Assembly (NCBI GenBank): GCA_963969595.1
Contig: OZ018412.1
Coordinates: 27,652,339-27,716,338, forward strand
Source of the DNA: Neckera pumila
Lineage: Eukaryota; Streptophyta; Bryopsida; Hypnales; Neckeraceae
Reading direction: 5' to 3'
DNA: 64,000 nt
The notes beneath the pieces were generated by a model that saw nothing but the letters and a program-made list of their open reading frames with translations, did no database searches and had not been told where the DNA came from. Of the stretch, positions 21,993 through 34,106 are shown piece after piece; the first letter of the stretch is position 1, and each line of letters starts with the position of its first letter. Made by a program: the position numbers and the translations under genes.

Positions 21993-24142
21993 TCCTAAAG
22001 GCCCAAGGCATTTTTTGGCTTCAAAATCACTGAAAACTGCCATTTCTGTTGCAATCACTCAAAGAAACCAAATTTTTTTTTTAGAATCTAACCATGAGGA
22101 CTTGCACTTCACTTGTCTTGGATTATGTGGTAAAATTTTACATAAAGTTTGATCGCATGGATTGGAAGATATTAGCATTTGAAGTTGGGAAGAGTAAGTT
22201 TTCTTGAACTGTGGCTTGCAATTTCAGATGACTTTGATGGCCATTTGTAGATTTTTTTTACACTACACACCATTGGGTTAAATTGTTTTATGTTGAACAT
22301 TTGAATTGAGAGTCAAAGAAAAAAATTTCAGAATGTCTAAACTTTTGCAAACAAACTTAACCTTTTCAAAATTAAATTGAAAAATTTAGTAATTTGCATT
22401 CAAAAATGAATTCTATATGTTGTTTTTTGGAAAAAGATGCTAGCTTGCCCGAAAAACAAGATTGTCTACTTTCTCATTTTGAGTCCAAATAGAATGAACC
22501 AAATCTTCAAATGTAGACAAAAATATGATCTTTGAGAAGAATTTATTTTTTTTGAAAATACAATTTTTTTTTCTTCTCAGCAAGTTCCTTTTTTGACTTT
22601 GGGTGGCATAACTTTTGCTTTTGGGCACTGATTTGAAAAAAAATTATATTTTTAGAAAGCTAATGTGATTTCCTATCTTCTAAAAAAGTTTCAAAAAATC
22701 AGGCCAAAACTTTAGGTCACACGAACTTGCCCAAAATCCCAAGTTCCCCCAAGGAAACTTTGGACCTTTAGGGATTAAAATTCACCATAAATAGGGATTT
22801 GGTTTTTTGAAACTAAAATTTGACTATGCTTCATTGGAATTGGGTAAGAATAGAGTAGAATTTGCAAGATGAAAAAAGCTCATTTTATTCTATATTATGT
22901 ATAAATCTTTGAATGGCTCCAAAATGCAATTTGTAAGCTTTCAGTACCAGACTGTACATGCTAGGTAGGAGTATATAAGAATTGGTTAAAAAAATAGGGT
23001 TGTAGGTAAGTGGAGTAGCCATGGATGCTTGTATAATAGATATTGCCTAGAAAGAGAAGACCAACTTAAGAAAACTTTGCACTAAATATCAAGTCCCTGA
23101 TTTCTCAATGTCTTGTTGAAAGGCAAACTTTTAATTCTTAAAGGTCCACACATCTCCAAAGTGGATGCACTTTGCACTCCAAAGTTGATTGTAACTTCAA
23201 AATAGACATTTTGGGTATTTCATTTAAATCTAAGAAAATGAAGGTTGATAACTAGTTTTATTTTTAGTCCAAATTGAAAAAATTATTCCAATTGCAAGCT
23301 CTAGTATGTATTAAAATACAAATTTTACATTATTGTATACTTTTCATTCATATGGACTTTTTATAAATGATGTTTTAATTTAAATTAAAAAATTATGTTC
23401 ACATTGTAACATCCATTTATGGTAAAAATTTCAAACTATTCTAACATATTAGAACTTCTATAATTTTAGTTTCAATTTTTACTTTAAAAACTACAGTAAT
23501 TTGATTGTTCTATCAAAATTTCTAAAAGAAATAGCATCAATACAAAATATACTCCTTTACAAGTTTAAAATATCAAAATTTTGTTTATTGATTTCATAAA
23601 AGGATAAATTTAGTTTGATAGTAGCATTTGACTTCAAGGTTGTTGATAAGGGTATTTGGATGCAAAATATAAAATGATTAATTGTTAAATCTTCACACCA
23701 ATCTCCATTTACATTTGTACATCAAAAAAAGTTTAAATTAAATGGATTTTTTTGCTGTATTTACTAATTTCTTTTCACTTTTTGCTATAAAATGTAACAA
23801 TAACAATTTTTTTGCAAATGAATTGAATTTTTTTTAATAGTGATAGATAATCCATAATACCATATATTAAAATTATAAGGTTGCTATTTGAATCAATTTA
23901 AAAGGCTAAATTTAGCTCAAACATGATGTTTGATTATTTCACAATGGATTTGTTCATTTCAGAGCTAAGATAGAATCAAAGTCAATCATCAAAATTTGAG
24001 GTCAAATTTTCTACAAATGTACTTTCAAGACACAGAATAGAGAAGCCATGATTCACCTCCAAGGGTGACATTTGCTTATTGTCCAATGAAGATTTAATCC
24101 TATCATGCATGGGCATGTCAAATCTTGTTTTTAGTGTATTAA

Positions 24143-25027
24143 CCTCTAAAGGCCCAAAGGCCCTTTAGGGGACACTTGGGATTTTGGGCTGATTTTTTGA
24201 AACTTTTTTTGAAGATAGGAAATCAAATTAGCTTTCTAAAAATATAATTTTCTTTCAATCAATGCCTAGAAGCAAAAGTTGTGCCTCCTGAAGTCAAAAA
24301 TGTAACTTGCCAGGCCAAAAAAGAAATGTAAAAAATTGTGTTTTTTTGGTAATTTTTTTTCTCAAAGATCATTTTTTTGTCTACGTTTGAATCTTTGATT
24401 CATTCTATTTGGACTTAAAATGAGAAAGTTATAGACAATCTTGCTTTTTGGGCAATCTAGCATCTTCTTCAAAAAACAACTTATAGAATTAATTTTTGAA
24501 TGCAATTTTCAATTTTTTTCAAACTTCTTTTTTTGAAAAAGTTAAGTTTGTTTGCAAGAATAATCCCACTACGGGGATTATGGTGTTTTAATTCCACTTA
24601 AGAGCTATTAACGATTTAGTATTCATTCAATTTTGGATCTACTTCTACTTAACAATTTTTTTATATGTGAAAATCAGGTTTTGACATTCCGAACTTTTTT
24701 CCCCTAACTCTCAACTCAAATGTTCAACATAAAAATATTGAACCCAAAGGTGTGTAGTGCAAAAAAAATCTACAAATGGCCGTCAAAGTCATCTGAAATT
24801 GCAGGCCACAGTTCAAAAAAACTTTTCTTTCCAACTTCAAATGCTAATATCTTCCAATCCATACGGTCAAACTTTATGAAATTCTTACCACATAATCTAA
24901 GACAAGTGAAGTACAAGATCCTACGATTTGAATCTAAATTTATTTTTTTGGGTTTCTCAAGTGATCACAGCAGAAATGGCAGTTTTCAGTGGTTTCGGAG
25001 CTAGAAAATGCCTTGGGCCTTGAGGGG
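24143..25027 (+). mobile_element. TTAA superfamily, subfamily B2, forward copy
   Basis: This 885-bp element starts CCTCTAAAGGCCCAAAGG and ends GCCTTGGGCCTTGAGGGG, flanked by TTAA at 24139-24142 and 25028-25031. After the TIR comes GGGGACACTTGGGATTTTGG, the B2 counterpart of the B subterminal palindrome. The middle blocks match the B2 copies at 19443-22774, about 45031-45939 and 55922-56785. Short open frames inside recur as repeat frames and are not genes. Confidence 0.9.
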
Positions 25028-25220
25028 TTAATTCCTTAAATACTAGAAAATAATATAGATCTTCAAAATCATAAAAAAATATTATAAAATAAAACTTAGA
25101 ATCATAATTTAATAATCGTTTCAATATAATTTGTAATATACATTTCATAAATCATATTTTTATCATTGAATCAGTTGATGTACTAATTAATTGTATGTTT
25201 CTATAAAATTTGGAATCTAA

Positions 25221-26142
25221 CCCCTAAAGGACCATTGTCTGTTCGGGGGACAAATGGGATTTTGGGCAGGTACCTACGGGCTGAATTTTTGTCGTGATTT
25301 TCTGAAATTTTTTCTGAAGATAGGAAAACTGATAAGCTTTGTGGGAATATAATCTTTCTTTCAATCGGTGTCCAAAAACAAAAGTTACATAAGCTCAAAA
25401 CATGGGAGAGGAGGCAGCAAAAATTTTTTGCAAAAAACTTAATTTTGTTAATTTTGTTTTTTTCTTATAGATTATATTTTTGCCTATTTGGAAAGTTTTG
25501 ATTCATTTCATCTGGATTTTTTGTGAGAAAGTTATGGACAATCTTGTTTTTTGGGCAATTAGAGCATCTTCCTGAAAAAAATAACCTTGTAGGATTCACT
25601 TTGGAATGCAGTTTTTGCAATTTTTCAAAAAAAAAGTTCCACGTGGTTTAGTTTTCTTGCTAGAACAATTAGTGCAAGAATTGGGATTAGTGCATTTTAA
25701 TTCCATCTAAAAGATATTAATATTTTAGATTTTTCTTCTATCTTGTATTATCTTCTACTTAAACAATTTTTTTAAGAATGAAAACTAAATTTTTTTAAAT
25801 TTCTTTTTTTTTCCTAGACTCTCAACTCAATTCTCCACTAGAAAGATTTAAAGCTCAAAACTTTGTAGTGCAAAAAATTTAAGTTAAAAATGTTCAAAGT
25901 CAAAAAATCTAGTCCCGCAATGAGCTGAAAATCTTGTTTTTTTCACTTTAAACGCACATATCTTGCAATTTGTGTGGTTAGAAATTCTGAAATTTTTTCC
26001 ACACATTGTCATACTAGTTAGGTATAGGATCTTATGGTTGGATGTGCAAAAATAACAATTTTCAGATTTTTTTTACTCTTTGCTCTAGAAATGGCAGTTT
26101 TGAGAGTTTTTTGGCAGAAAAAGGGCCTTGGTCCTTTAGGGG
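25221..26142 (+). mobile_element. TTAA superfamily, subfamily B, with CTAA on both flanks
   Basis: The element starts CCCCTAAAGGACCATTGTCT and ends CCTTGGTCCTTTAGGGG, a 14-bp perfect terminal inverted repeat, and is 922 bp long. The flanks are CTAA at 25217-25220 and CTAA at 26143-26146, not TTAA. An identical variant on both sides means that four bases were duplicated. Inside it matches the B copy at 20820-21724 almost block for block. Confidence 0.92.
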
Positions 26143-26504
26143 CTAAAATTAAAAATTCCTCCTAAAATTTATTATAGATTAAATATTTGTATTTTTTTGA
26201 AGAATTTTTTCTCTTTGAATTCAAAATATTAACTGTAGTTTTTTTTTTAAGGTTTTTATTTTATTTCTTTATTCAAGTCATTTTTGAAAGGTCAATTCTT
26301 GAAGTCAATTATACTTGAGTCTTTTGAAGTATGGAATATTTTCAAAGAATTATTTTATAAATCTATAAGGTACAAATGTAAGAGAATTAATCCAAAAATC
26401 TATAAAAAAATTTAGGGATGAAAAAATTAAGATGTTACGTGCTTGGGATATGTTTGACTTCATTTGTTGTTCAAATTTAAACATCTTAGTCTTTCAAGGG
26501 TTAA

Positions 26505-29178
26505 AATATTATTTTCATATATAAGCCTTGTTGATTAGTGTTATCCTCCTTCTGAAATGTACACTATTGTACAATTTGCTTTTTCATTGCTTTAACAATG
26601 TGCAAATAGTATTTGTTTTGGGAGATGGATGCTTTTAGAGCCCGAGCTCTTCAAGTAAAATTGGGATTTTTCATAGCGGTGCAGGTCCCTCAGCCATTGT
26701 TTTAAGTGTGATGTGGCGTGTTGTTTAGTTATATTATGTGTTTGGATTTAATGTTGAACCTCCAAATCAATCTTACTAATAAGTTAGTTTGACCATCACA
26801 TGATAAAGTAGGTAGTATGCACACCCAAATGCATCACTGACCCTAGACCACCATCTTCACTTTGTGTACATCTTCAAAATCAATTATGTACCTATGTGGA
26901 AGAAATTGTTTCAAGACCAAACTTTATTCCTTCCTAACTTTTGCATATTGTATCCAAATGTCACGTTTTTTGGTGCACTGGAACCTCCTTTCAAGTGCCA
27001 ACAAGAAAGTATGAAAATCTAATCAGTCTAATAATAGTCACTAGCAATAGTCTAAACATAAAGTGGCGGTTTGGGAGATGACCCAACTTATAAACAACAA
27101 GGGCCAACAAGCTAGTAAAGTAGGTCGTTTTGTTTGATAACATAAGACTACAATTAGGGTCCCTAAGTGTCACTCCTTCTAGATTTATTGTCATTCATTC
27201 GTCCCTATTGTAGACTAAATTGTTAAAAATATCCCAATCTAAAGTAAGTAAAGTAGGTGGTTTGTAAACGGCTTGGGCTTGAAAATTGCCTACCTCCTCA
27301 ATGTTCACTACTTGTACATGTTGCTTTTTGCAATGTACAGTCAGATCCATTTCTTTTACAAATTTTTCATTCAATGTTCACTAAAAAGTTTAACAACTTT
27401 AGGAAGCTCTAGTATGCTAAAAAATGAACCGATTTTGAAGCCGCAAACTGCTTTGGAATTGGAATGAAGTGAACTTCAACTTCATAACAAGTGATAAATG
27501 AATAATCGAAAATCATACAACAATTTGGATTCCTTTTATACACTATCTACCATTTCATAGCTATTCTTTGGAAGATAGTCACAGTTTTTTTGCATTTGGG
27601 TGAAGAAGAAGAAAGAAATCATACAAGGAATTCAAGCGGTATGAAATTAAGTATCTCTAAAGCAATTGTAAAGGTTCATTTCTTATATGTACCATTGAAT
27701 ACAAGTTGTAATTTTCACAAATGTTGGCAACACTAGATAGTATATAGTCTATAGAAAACATCAAACTCTTTGTATGATTTACAATTACATATATGTATTT
27801 GTAACGATGATAAAATAGACTTCAGTGCAATTCAACGCAATTTAAAATTCCAGTCATTTTTGAGCATACACATGACTCCCAGAGTTCTCCTAACCTCATG
27901 AGGATCCAAAAATTTGTAATTCGGCTAGACCTAATTGTACAATCAATGAACATTTGAGGAGGTGGGTGATTTTAGAGCCCTTTGAAGTGTCAAAAATATG
28001 AACTTCAAAATTCATAACTAATTCCACAAAGCTCCAAAAAAATGAAATGACTTGGGTTGGATGCCAATTTCATTTACTAGGTCTTTGAAGGAAAATTTAT
28101 CGAAAAATTATTTCAAGAAGTTTCACCTCCCCAAAATTCAGTTTCAGTTCTTAAGTGGGTCTTTTATGGACTACCTACCTTACACCTAACTTCAACTTTG
28201 TTCCTAAGATTGTCTAATGTACATTTTTGTTGGAAATGGCTAAGTATGACAACCTAGGTAGGTTTTGGTTACCCAAATAATTGTTACTTTGAAAATTCAT
28301 TTTTGTTTGTAAACTAGTGAAATTGTGGTTTGCAAAGATTGGGAAAGGATCACAAGAAAACCTACAATTGGTTTAATTGGTCATGTGGATCTTTTTGCGG
28401 ATCATGTTATTGATCTATGGAAACCAGTAATAAAAAGTTCAATAAATATAAACTAAGGATGTCTAAAATACGTTCTTCCAATTGACAATTACCAAGACAA
28501 CTACATAGATTTGTTCTATGGTGTGTGCTATAAGATGAACTTATATATGGTTATAATTTATTACAAAAAAGAAATGTTTTAATCTATTTTTTATTTACTA
28601 GTCCAATTCATAGTGAAAGACCAAGTGACCATTCCATTTATGCAAAAGATCTTGGGTAGTTACACACAAAATCAATTTGGATCAAATGTTCACAAAATTT
28701 TGACATAAGGTGTGAATATGTTCCTTGCTAGATATTTGCATTGAATTGAACACCAAAGGGAAGGGAAATTTCTTTCTTCGAGACTTAATTTGTCCTATTA
28801 GTAAAGGGGGGAACCATTGTTACTTTGAAATTAGTGTCACCACAAATTTATTTGTATTTATAAATTGGCACAATATGATACTATTTCAAGCTGCAATAAT
28901 TTAAAAGAGTGCACCTTTTACAAAATAGTGTCACAAGCACTATTAGGACAAATCAATGTAGTGGTTCATTTAGGCTCTTCTTTACAAACAAATGTTTGTA
29001 TATTAAACTACCTTGTCAGAGGTGAAAATTAAAAGAATTCACACTTTTAAATTTTCTCTTATTTGCACAAAATAATAATAACAATAATTTCACCCTTTTT
29101 AATAGATGTGCTAAGATATTACATCTTCATAGTGTTTTCACAATTCAAAATTAAATTAAGGTCATCTTAAAAAGATTA
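26505..29178. other. AT-rich intergenic DNA with a dispersed repeat
   Basis: The stretch around 27990-28190 (CATAACTAATTCCACAAAGC, GAAATGACTTGGGTTGGATG) is clearly related to 41515-41690 and more distantly to 55555-55735. A dispersed element of a few hundred bases is therefore present, but I could not define its ends. No coding region was recognised. Confidence 0.5.
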
Positions 29179-29182
29179 TTAA

Positions 29183-29746
29183 CCTATGAAGGACCAAGCC
29201 AGGTGCAATTCAAGAAAAAATTGTGAAAAAATTGTACTTTTAAGGCCAATGAGAAAAAAATGAATTTTTTTTTTTTTTTTCCAAAATTCAACTATACAAA
29301 TTTGTACTAGACTACTATGGAAATGTGTGGAAAAAAATTAGAAACATTGACTACAAGGATTGAAAGATTATAACATCTGAAGCTTTTAAAAAAAAAATTC
29401 CAACCTTGTCCAATAGGGTCAACAAACTTGAACTCCTCCTAAAGTGAGATTTTTACACTATACATGGTGTTTTTTTTACATTTGCATCTTATAACATATA
29501 AGTTAAATTCCTACCAAGTTTTATAATCAGAAGAACATGTTGTCTAAAGTTACTTGGGCTCCCAAAAAATTAGGGAGTAGTAATTTTTGATTTAGGCATC
29601 TAATAAAAAAACTATATATTCACATTAAAAGGGTACAAGTTCAGACTTTGTGCCAAAATTTTGTAAACATCCGACTAAAATTGACTATGTTTATAACTAC
29701 ATGAGATCTCTTGTGTATCTTGAACAATCATTTGGTCCTTGAGAGG
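29183..29746 (+). mobile_element. TTAA superfamily, short subfamily D copy
   Basis: It starts CCTATGAAGGACCAAGCC and ends TTTGGTCCTTGAGAGG, flanked by TTAA at 29179-29182 and 29747-29750. The termini match over about 14 bases with a few mismatches. The 564-bp interior (ACAAATTTGTACTAGACTA) is related in reverse to 60130-60886. It is non-coding. Confidence 0.8.
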
Positions 29747-30104
29747 TTAAGCCTTCATAGAATTTAATAATCTAACCAACATCAATTGAAGGAGAGGTGC
29801 TAAAACCACCTTTGTTTTAATCACACCTATAATTAGTCTTGAAATAGTTATCAATCTCAAAATGGTGTTTTCTTTAAATGAAGCCTAGTAGAGTACATCA
29901 AAGGACAATTTTAGGGTGTAATTGTAATCTAATCCATCCTAATTGTCTAATATCCAAACTATGCATAGGAGCTTTCTTCCTCAAGTGGCTTATTTTTTCT
30001 ATTAGCAATAGGACAAAATGAATGACACCATAAAAATTAGTGTCACTACAAAGGATTTTTTTTGTATGAATTAATACAATACAACATTGCTTGCACTAAT
30101 TTAA

Positions 30105-30987
30105 CCTCTAAAATATTGTGGTGTTTTGCGGGCAAGATTGGTTCAAATTACTTGTATCCAAAGCAAGGCTAAATATTCATGTATGCTTATTTTCTATCAA
30201 ATCAAGCCACTGGATCCTTTAGTTTACTTATTCAAGTACATCTTTCCAAAATTTTAGAGTCAAAATCTCCACCAATTGCAAGTTCAATGTGTCTAAACTT
30301 CAAAATGAATTTTTTTCTAGCCCTTAAAGGTGAAATTTTGTCTTTCAACATTTTTAGGGAAAAAAGTTTATTTCTAGAACTTGTGCAATTTAGCCAATAT
30401 ATTGGAATATTTCATCAAAATATATATTAAAGAAATTCAACCATAAAATCTTTCACATTCATCATTAAAAAAATTATAAAATGGAAGGTGGTGCTAGATA
30501 AAAGAAAAAATGAAATCACTAATAACTTTTACAAAAATTGAGAATTATTAATCCTTGAATGTAGTGAAAATTTTCTAATAAGCATCATATATTCAATATT
30601 TTTGTTTTTATTTGAAAATTTTCAAAATTGAGTTTAGAAAACAACCATATATTTTTTCTACCTTCATTGCCCGCAAAATAAAATTCTTCGTAACTTTCAC
30701 CTTATTATTCAAAATTGAATAGTTCAAATGTTTTTGAATAGGTACAAATAAATATCATTAATTCATTTTTAGCTATTTTTTTAGTTGATCAATTGACATT
30801 GAAATTTTAAAAGAACCTATAACTTTTGCATTATTTTTGAAATGACATAAAACCAAGCTTCAAAAATGTAGATTAAAATGATTAGCATCCATCCTAAAAG
30901 TCACATGCAAAATTTCTAAATTACAAGTTAATAGAGACTAACTAAGTTCTGAAGAACCCCAAAGTGAGCTTCTTAGTCCTTCAAAGT
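30105..30987. mobile_element. TTAA superfamily, degraded E-type copy
   Basis: TTAA at 30101-30104 precedes CCTCTAAAATATTGTGG, and a weak right end, TAGTCCTTCAAAGT, precedes TTAA at 30988-30991. The interior (CAAAGCAAGGCTAAATATTC and following) is similar to about 3325-3500 inside the foldback A element. Both termini are mutated, so the boundaries are moderately certain. Confidence 0.5.
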
Positions 30988-30999
30988 TTAAAGTAGTGT

Positions 31000-31576
31000 G
31001 ACTTTTGTACAGTAGTACTATAGAATCTAATACCATATATGAAAGTCAAATTCAACAAAGAAGTGACAAAACTGAAATTCACTTCAAAGTTTTAGAGGTC
31101 CACATCCATTTAAATCACTTAGAAGATTACATATGACATTTTTTGACAAAATACATATTTTATGCCAAATATGACCTTCACATACAATAGGACAAAGTAA
31201 TGTAGTAAAGATGAAAAATGCCCAATGTAAATAATGTAGAATGATAATTTGAGGTTACATTCACAACAAGGGTGAAAAGATAGGTCATTCATTTTAACCT
31301 GGCAAGCTTAGGATGAGTTTATAATATCATTAATTTAAGGATAAATATCCCTCTAATGGTTGAGAGTGTGTTCATCAACAAAGAAATGAAATTTGTGTTT
31401 TTGTATTAAAAATTTATTTATTTATTTATTTTGCAATATGATTTCATAAAACCATATGCACACAAGATTGCTGCAAAAAATGGATTTGAAAATATGAGGT
31501 GACTTTGTTAGGGCCTCTACTATAAATAGAGAGTCCAAATATCTTGCCACTTTTTATTTAGCAAAGATAAAGGTAG
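31000..31576. other. AT-rich intergenic DNA
   Basis: No gene or bounded repeat is visible. A TTTATTTATTTATTTATTTT run lies near 31409-31430. Confidence 0.4.
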
Positions 31577-32375
31577 GTTCACACTGGGTCTTACGTAAAC
31601 ATGCTAGGTTTTATGTAATATAGCCCTCTGTTTGTAAAGTTACCCGTTTCACACTTTCAGAACTGGTGCACCAACTTTTTTGAGGAAAGCTCGGTTACGT
31701 ATTGCCGAAGTGTTCAGATATGTGTTCTTATTTTCCTCTACTCGTCCTAGCTGGCACATAGCAATTGATAACATGATGAGGTGTTCAGACTATGCTGTTC
31801 ACCTGCGTCATCCTTTCAAACTGTATCGTGGTCGGCCTCCCTCTTCCAAGGATATTGTATTCTTGCAAGTACTAGCTCCGCGGATGCACTCTTCATGATC
31901 GACAACTTTCAGGAGCTTCTTTGGTTGTTTAGGTTTTCTGCTCCTGTGCCGTGTTTTGTACCTTTGCATTTCCTTTCTGTGGACTCTTTCATTTCCAAGT
32001 TCAAAATGAAAATACACTGAAAAATCATGACCACCGTATATGCTCCGTGGATGTTGCAAGGGTTTGGGGCTAGTTTTCTCTTGTGGTTGTGTTGCCATGG
32101 GTGTTGTGGTCTTCTTTGCAGCAAATTCTAGAGCGCCCTGTCTACTAAACGGCAATTTCTGGCCACCCCTCTTTGCTAGTGCCTAGAAGAAAGGGCCACT
32201 ACAAAAGAGCACTCCTAACTTGCTAGCATCTTTGTTTCAGTTTGATTTCATTATTATGTAAGTGCGGCACCACGCCCCAATTTTACTACAAATCATGCAG
32301 TACCTTCGGAGCAAAGAGCGCTGTTATGTGCTACTCTACGTAGGTTCAGGAGCTAAGAGTGCCCCCCTGTGTGAA
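31577..32375. mobile_element. Possible TIR element, locally GC-richer
   Basis: The left end GTTCACACTGGG and the right end CCCCCCTGTGTGAAC form a short imperfect inverted repeat around about 800 bases that are richer in GC than the flanks. No target duplication is obvious. Inside are two overlapping open frames, 72 codons plus-strand (31680) and 115 codons minus-strand (31808-32155). I recognise neither, but the composition suggests captured or relic gene sequence. Confidence 0.45.
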
Positions 32376-33494
32376 CTTGTTGAAAATAAATGTTAAGTAG
32401 CACCGGTGGCCTATGCTTAGCACTCAGTGCAAATGAACCTTAAGCAAATCAAGTATATGTTTACAATTTTTTTCCTAGCATATGCTGCATGTAAAATTCA
32501 TTAATTTTTTAATTATACAACATTGAATTTTAAAATAGCATACATTTGCATTTTATTAAGAAAAGGACACGTGGATGCAATCATGTGTAAGTTGCATGTG
32601 GGAATAGCAACTTTTGATCTCTTTTGAGGTGACCTATATATAATTTTGAATACTAACATTTGTTTCCTTTGACCTAATCTTTATTCCATTAAAAAAAGTA
32701 CTAATCGCTTATGGAATATCAATACAATGACTAAATTGTAAAGTAACAATTTAGTTACAAAATATATGATACTTTGGCCTCATATTGCATTTCCATTGGA
32801 ATATCAATAGAAGTCTATATATTTCCATAATGGGCTATAAGTCTCTAAAAAAGATCCTTATTTTTACAAAATTTAAATAATTTTATAAAATAATAGTATT
32901 TAAACTTTCATGGTATTGTTGGCATGTAAATTAGTTGTTTCTTTCGTCATCCATATATTTTTAAACACTTGACAACTTTTTTGTTTTATTTTTGGCCACT
33001 CATTTTGAAAACATTATTCAACTTTGATTACTATAATAATTTCAAGCTAGAAGTGTCATAATCTCAACAATATTTTGGAAGATGGTGAGAAATTGAATTT
33101 ATTTAAAGACCACATACTCATAGTTTACTTATTTTGTTGAATTTAGGACAATGGTTGAGTTTTCAATGCATTTTAGAATGTAGGTGAATTATAAATAAAC
33201 AAGTGACATGGGATTCTTAGACACAAAGACAAGCTCAAGGAAAAAAACAAAAAACACCTAAAAAATACAAATTTGTTGATTAGTTTGCAATCCTGGAAGT
33301 TGAAGGGGTTTGTTTAAATTTAATTATTGACCATTTGATGTTTGGATAGTAGATATAAACTTGTATTGTATACTAAATCTATAATTTGGATTTTGCAAAG
33401 TTTTGAAAACAATAATCATAAAACTTGAGGCATGTCATTTTGAAATTAAAAAATGTTGAAGTAATGAGTGGCTACACTAGAAATGATAATGTCT
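32376..33494. other. AT-rich intergenic DNA
   Basis: I found no gene or repeat boundary. All frames are broken by frequent stops. Confidence 0.4.
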
Positions 33495-33626
33495 TTAACC
33501 CCTAAAGGGCCAAGGCCTTTTTCTACCAGAAAACACTCAAAACTGCCATTTCTATAGCAAAGAGTAAGAAAATTTGAATATTGTTTTTTTTTGCACATCT
33601 AACCATAGGATCTTACACCTAACTAA

Positions 33627-34021
33627 AGTAGAGCCACCCATGACCGACCAAATAAGAAATTCCAACATGATTTGGAGTAGTGAAGGCAAAACAAATATTT
33701 TTCAGAGGTACATCGATAGAAATGACAAGGATTGCAAAAAATTTGGTAATTTTATCGCTTGAACTAGAATTACTAGGAATTTTGGGAGGCAAAAAGTGCT
33801 CCAAACCCATGGCAAACCTCTAGACTCTTCCAATGCTGATCATTCAATAATTGTTTTCCTAATCATTATTTCCTACTTTCTTTCTCACAACTTGGGACGT
33901 GTATCATGTATTTATTAGTTCCAACCTTGAAAAGGAAAAAAAAACATTTTAAGCTTGGTTAAAAAGACGTGCATCTATAGGTTGGTAATGGGTCACTGGT
34001 CGAGAATGGGTGGCTCTACCT
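33627..34021. mobile_element. Harbinger-like MITE (TAGAGCCACCCAT termini)
   Basis: A 395-bp insertion in the B element begins AGTAGAGCCACCCATGACC and ends ATGGGTGGCTCTACCT. The flanks are TAA (33624-33626) and TAG (34022-34024), and the uninterrupted B consensus reads CTAAC-TAG-TATGAAAATG, so a 3-bp duplication fits. It shares CACCCAT termini and size with the MITE at 53045-53434. It is non-coding. Confidence 0.78.
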
Positions 34022-34106
34022 TAGTACGGGAATGTGTGGAAAAAATTTCAAAATTTTTGATTGCACAAATTGCAAGATATGTGCGTTTAAAGTGGAAAAA
34101 AACAGT

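Larger units (their letters stand above)
19443..22774 (-). mobile_element. TTAA superfamily, subfamily B2 reverse copy, split by a CACTA element
   Basis: The two TTAA flanks are 19439-19442 and 22775-22778. The left terminus is cut after a few bases by the CACTA element (TTAACCCA at 19439-19446, then resuming TCCTAAAGGCCCAAGG). The rest runs 21993-22774 and ends ACCTTTAGGGA. Joining the two pieces restores a normal TTAACCCCTAAAGG end with a 3-bp CACTA duplication. In the host foldback, ATTGACTT-TTAA-AATTCACC aligns base for base with the other arm (ATTGACTT-TGAA-AACTCACC), so one TTAA was the target. Confidence 0.85.
18700..22975. repeat. Second large foldback element, interrupted by a nested insertion
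   Basis: The left arm (about 18700-19140) matches the right arm in inverted orientation. The right arm runs about 19205-19438, stops at a TTAA, and resumes after the second TTAA at 22779-22975. Matching blocks include AAAGCTTACAAATTG and TTTTGGAGCCATTCAA (left near 18760-18800, right near 22915-22945) and GAAGAAATGGATATCTCT (left near 19110). It belongs to the same family as 15491-16668. The intact left arm gives the empty-site sequence for the insertion in the right arm. Confidence 0.85.
23135..26500. mobile_element. Possible degraded TTAA element hosting two younger copies
   Basis: A terminus-like string follows TTAA at 23131-23134 (TTCTTAAAGGTCCACA), and a matching end, CTTAGTCTTTCAAGGG then TTAA, lies at 26485-26504. 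This right end resembles that of the E copy at 30105-30987. Between them are the B2 copy 24143-25027 and the B copy 25221-26142. The remaining interior is AT-rich and too diverged to confirm, so the boundaries are tentative. Confidence 0.4.

Noticed and set aside
24720..25004. 94-codon frame, and similar frames at 20308, 48122, 57618 and 59446
   Set aside because: They lie inside TTAA elements or the CACTA element. They have no transposase motifs, and equivalents are broken in sister copies.
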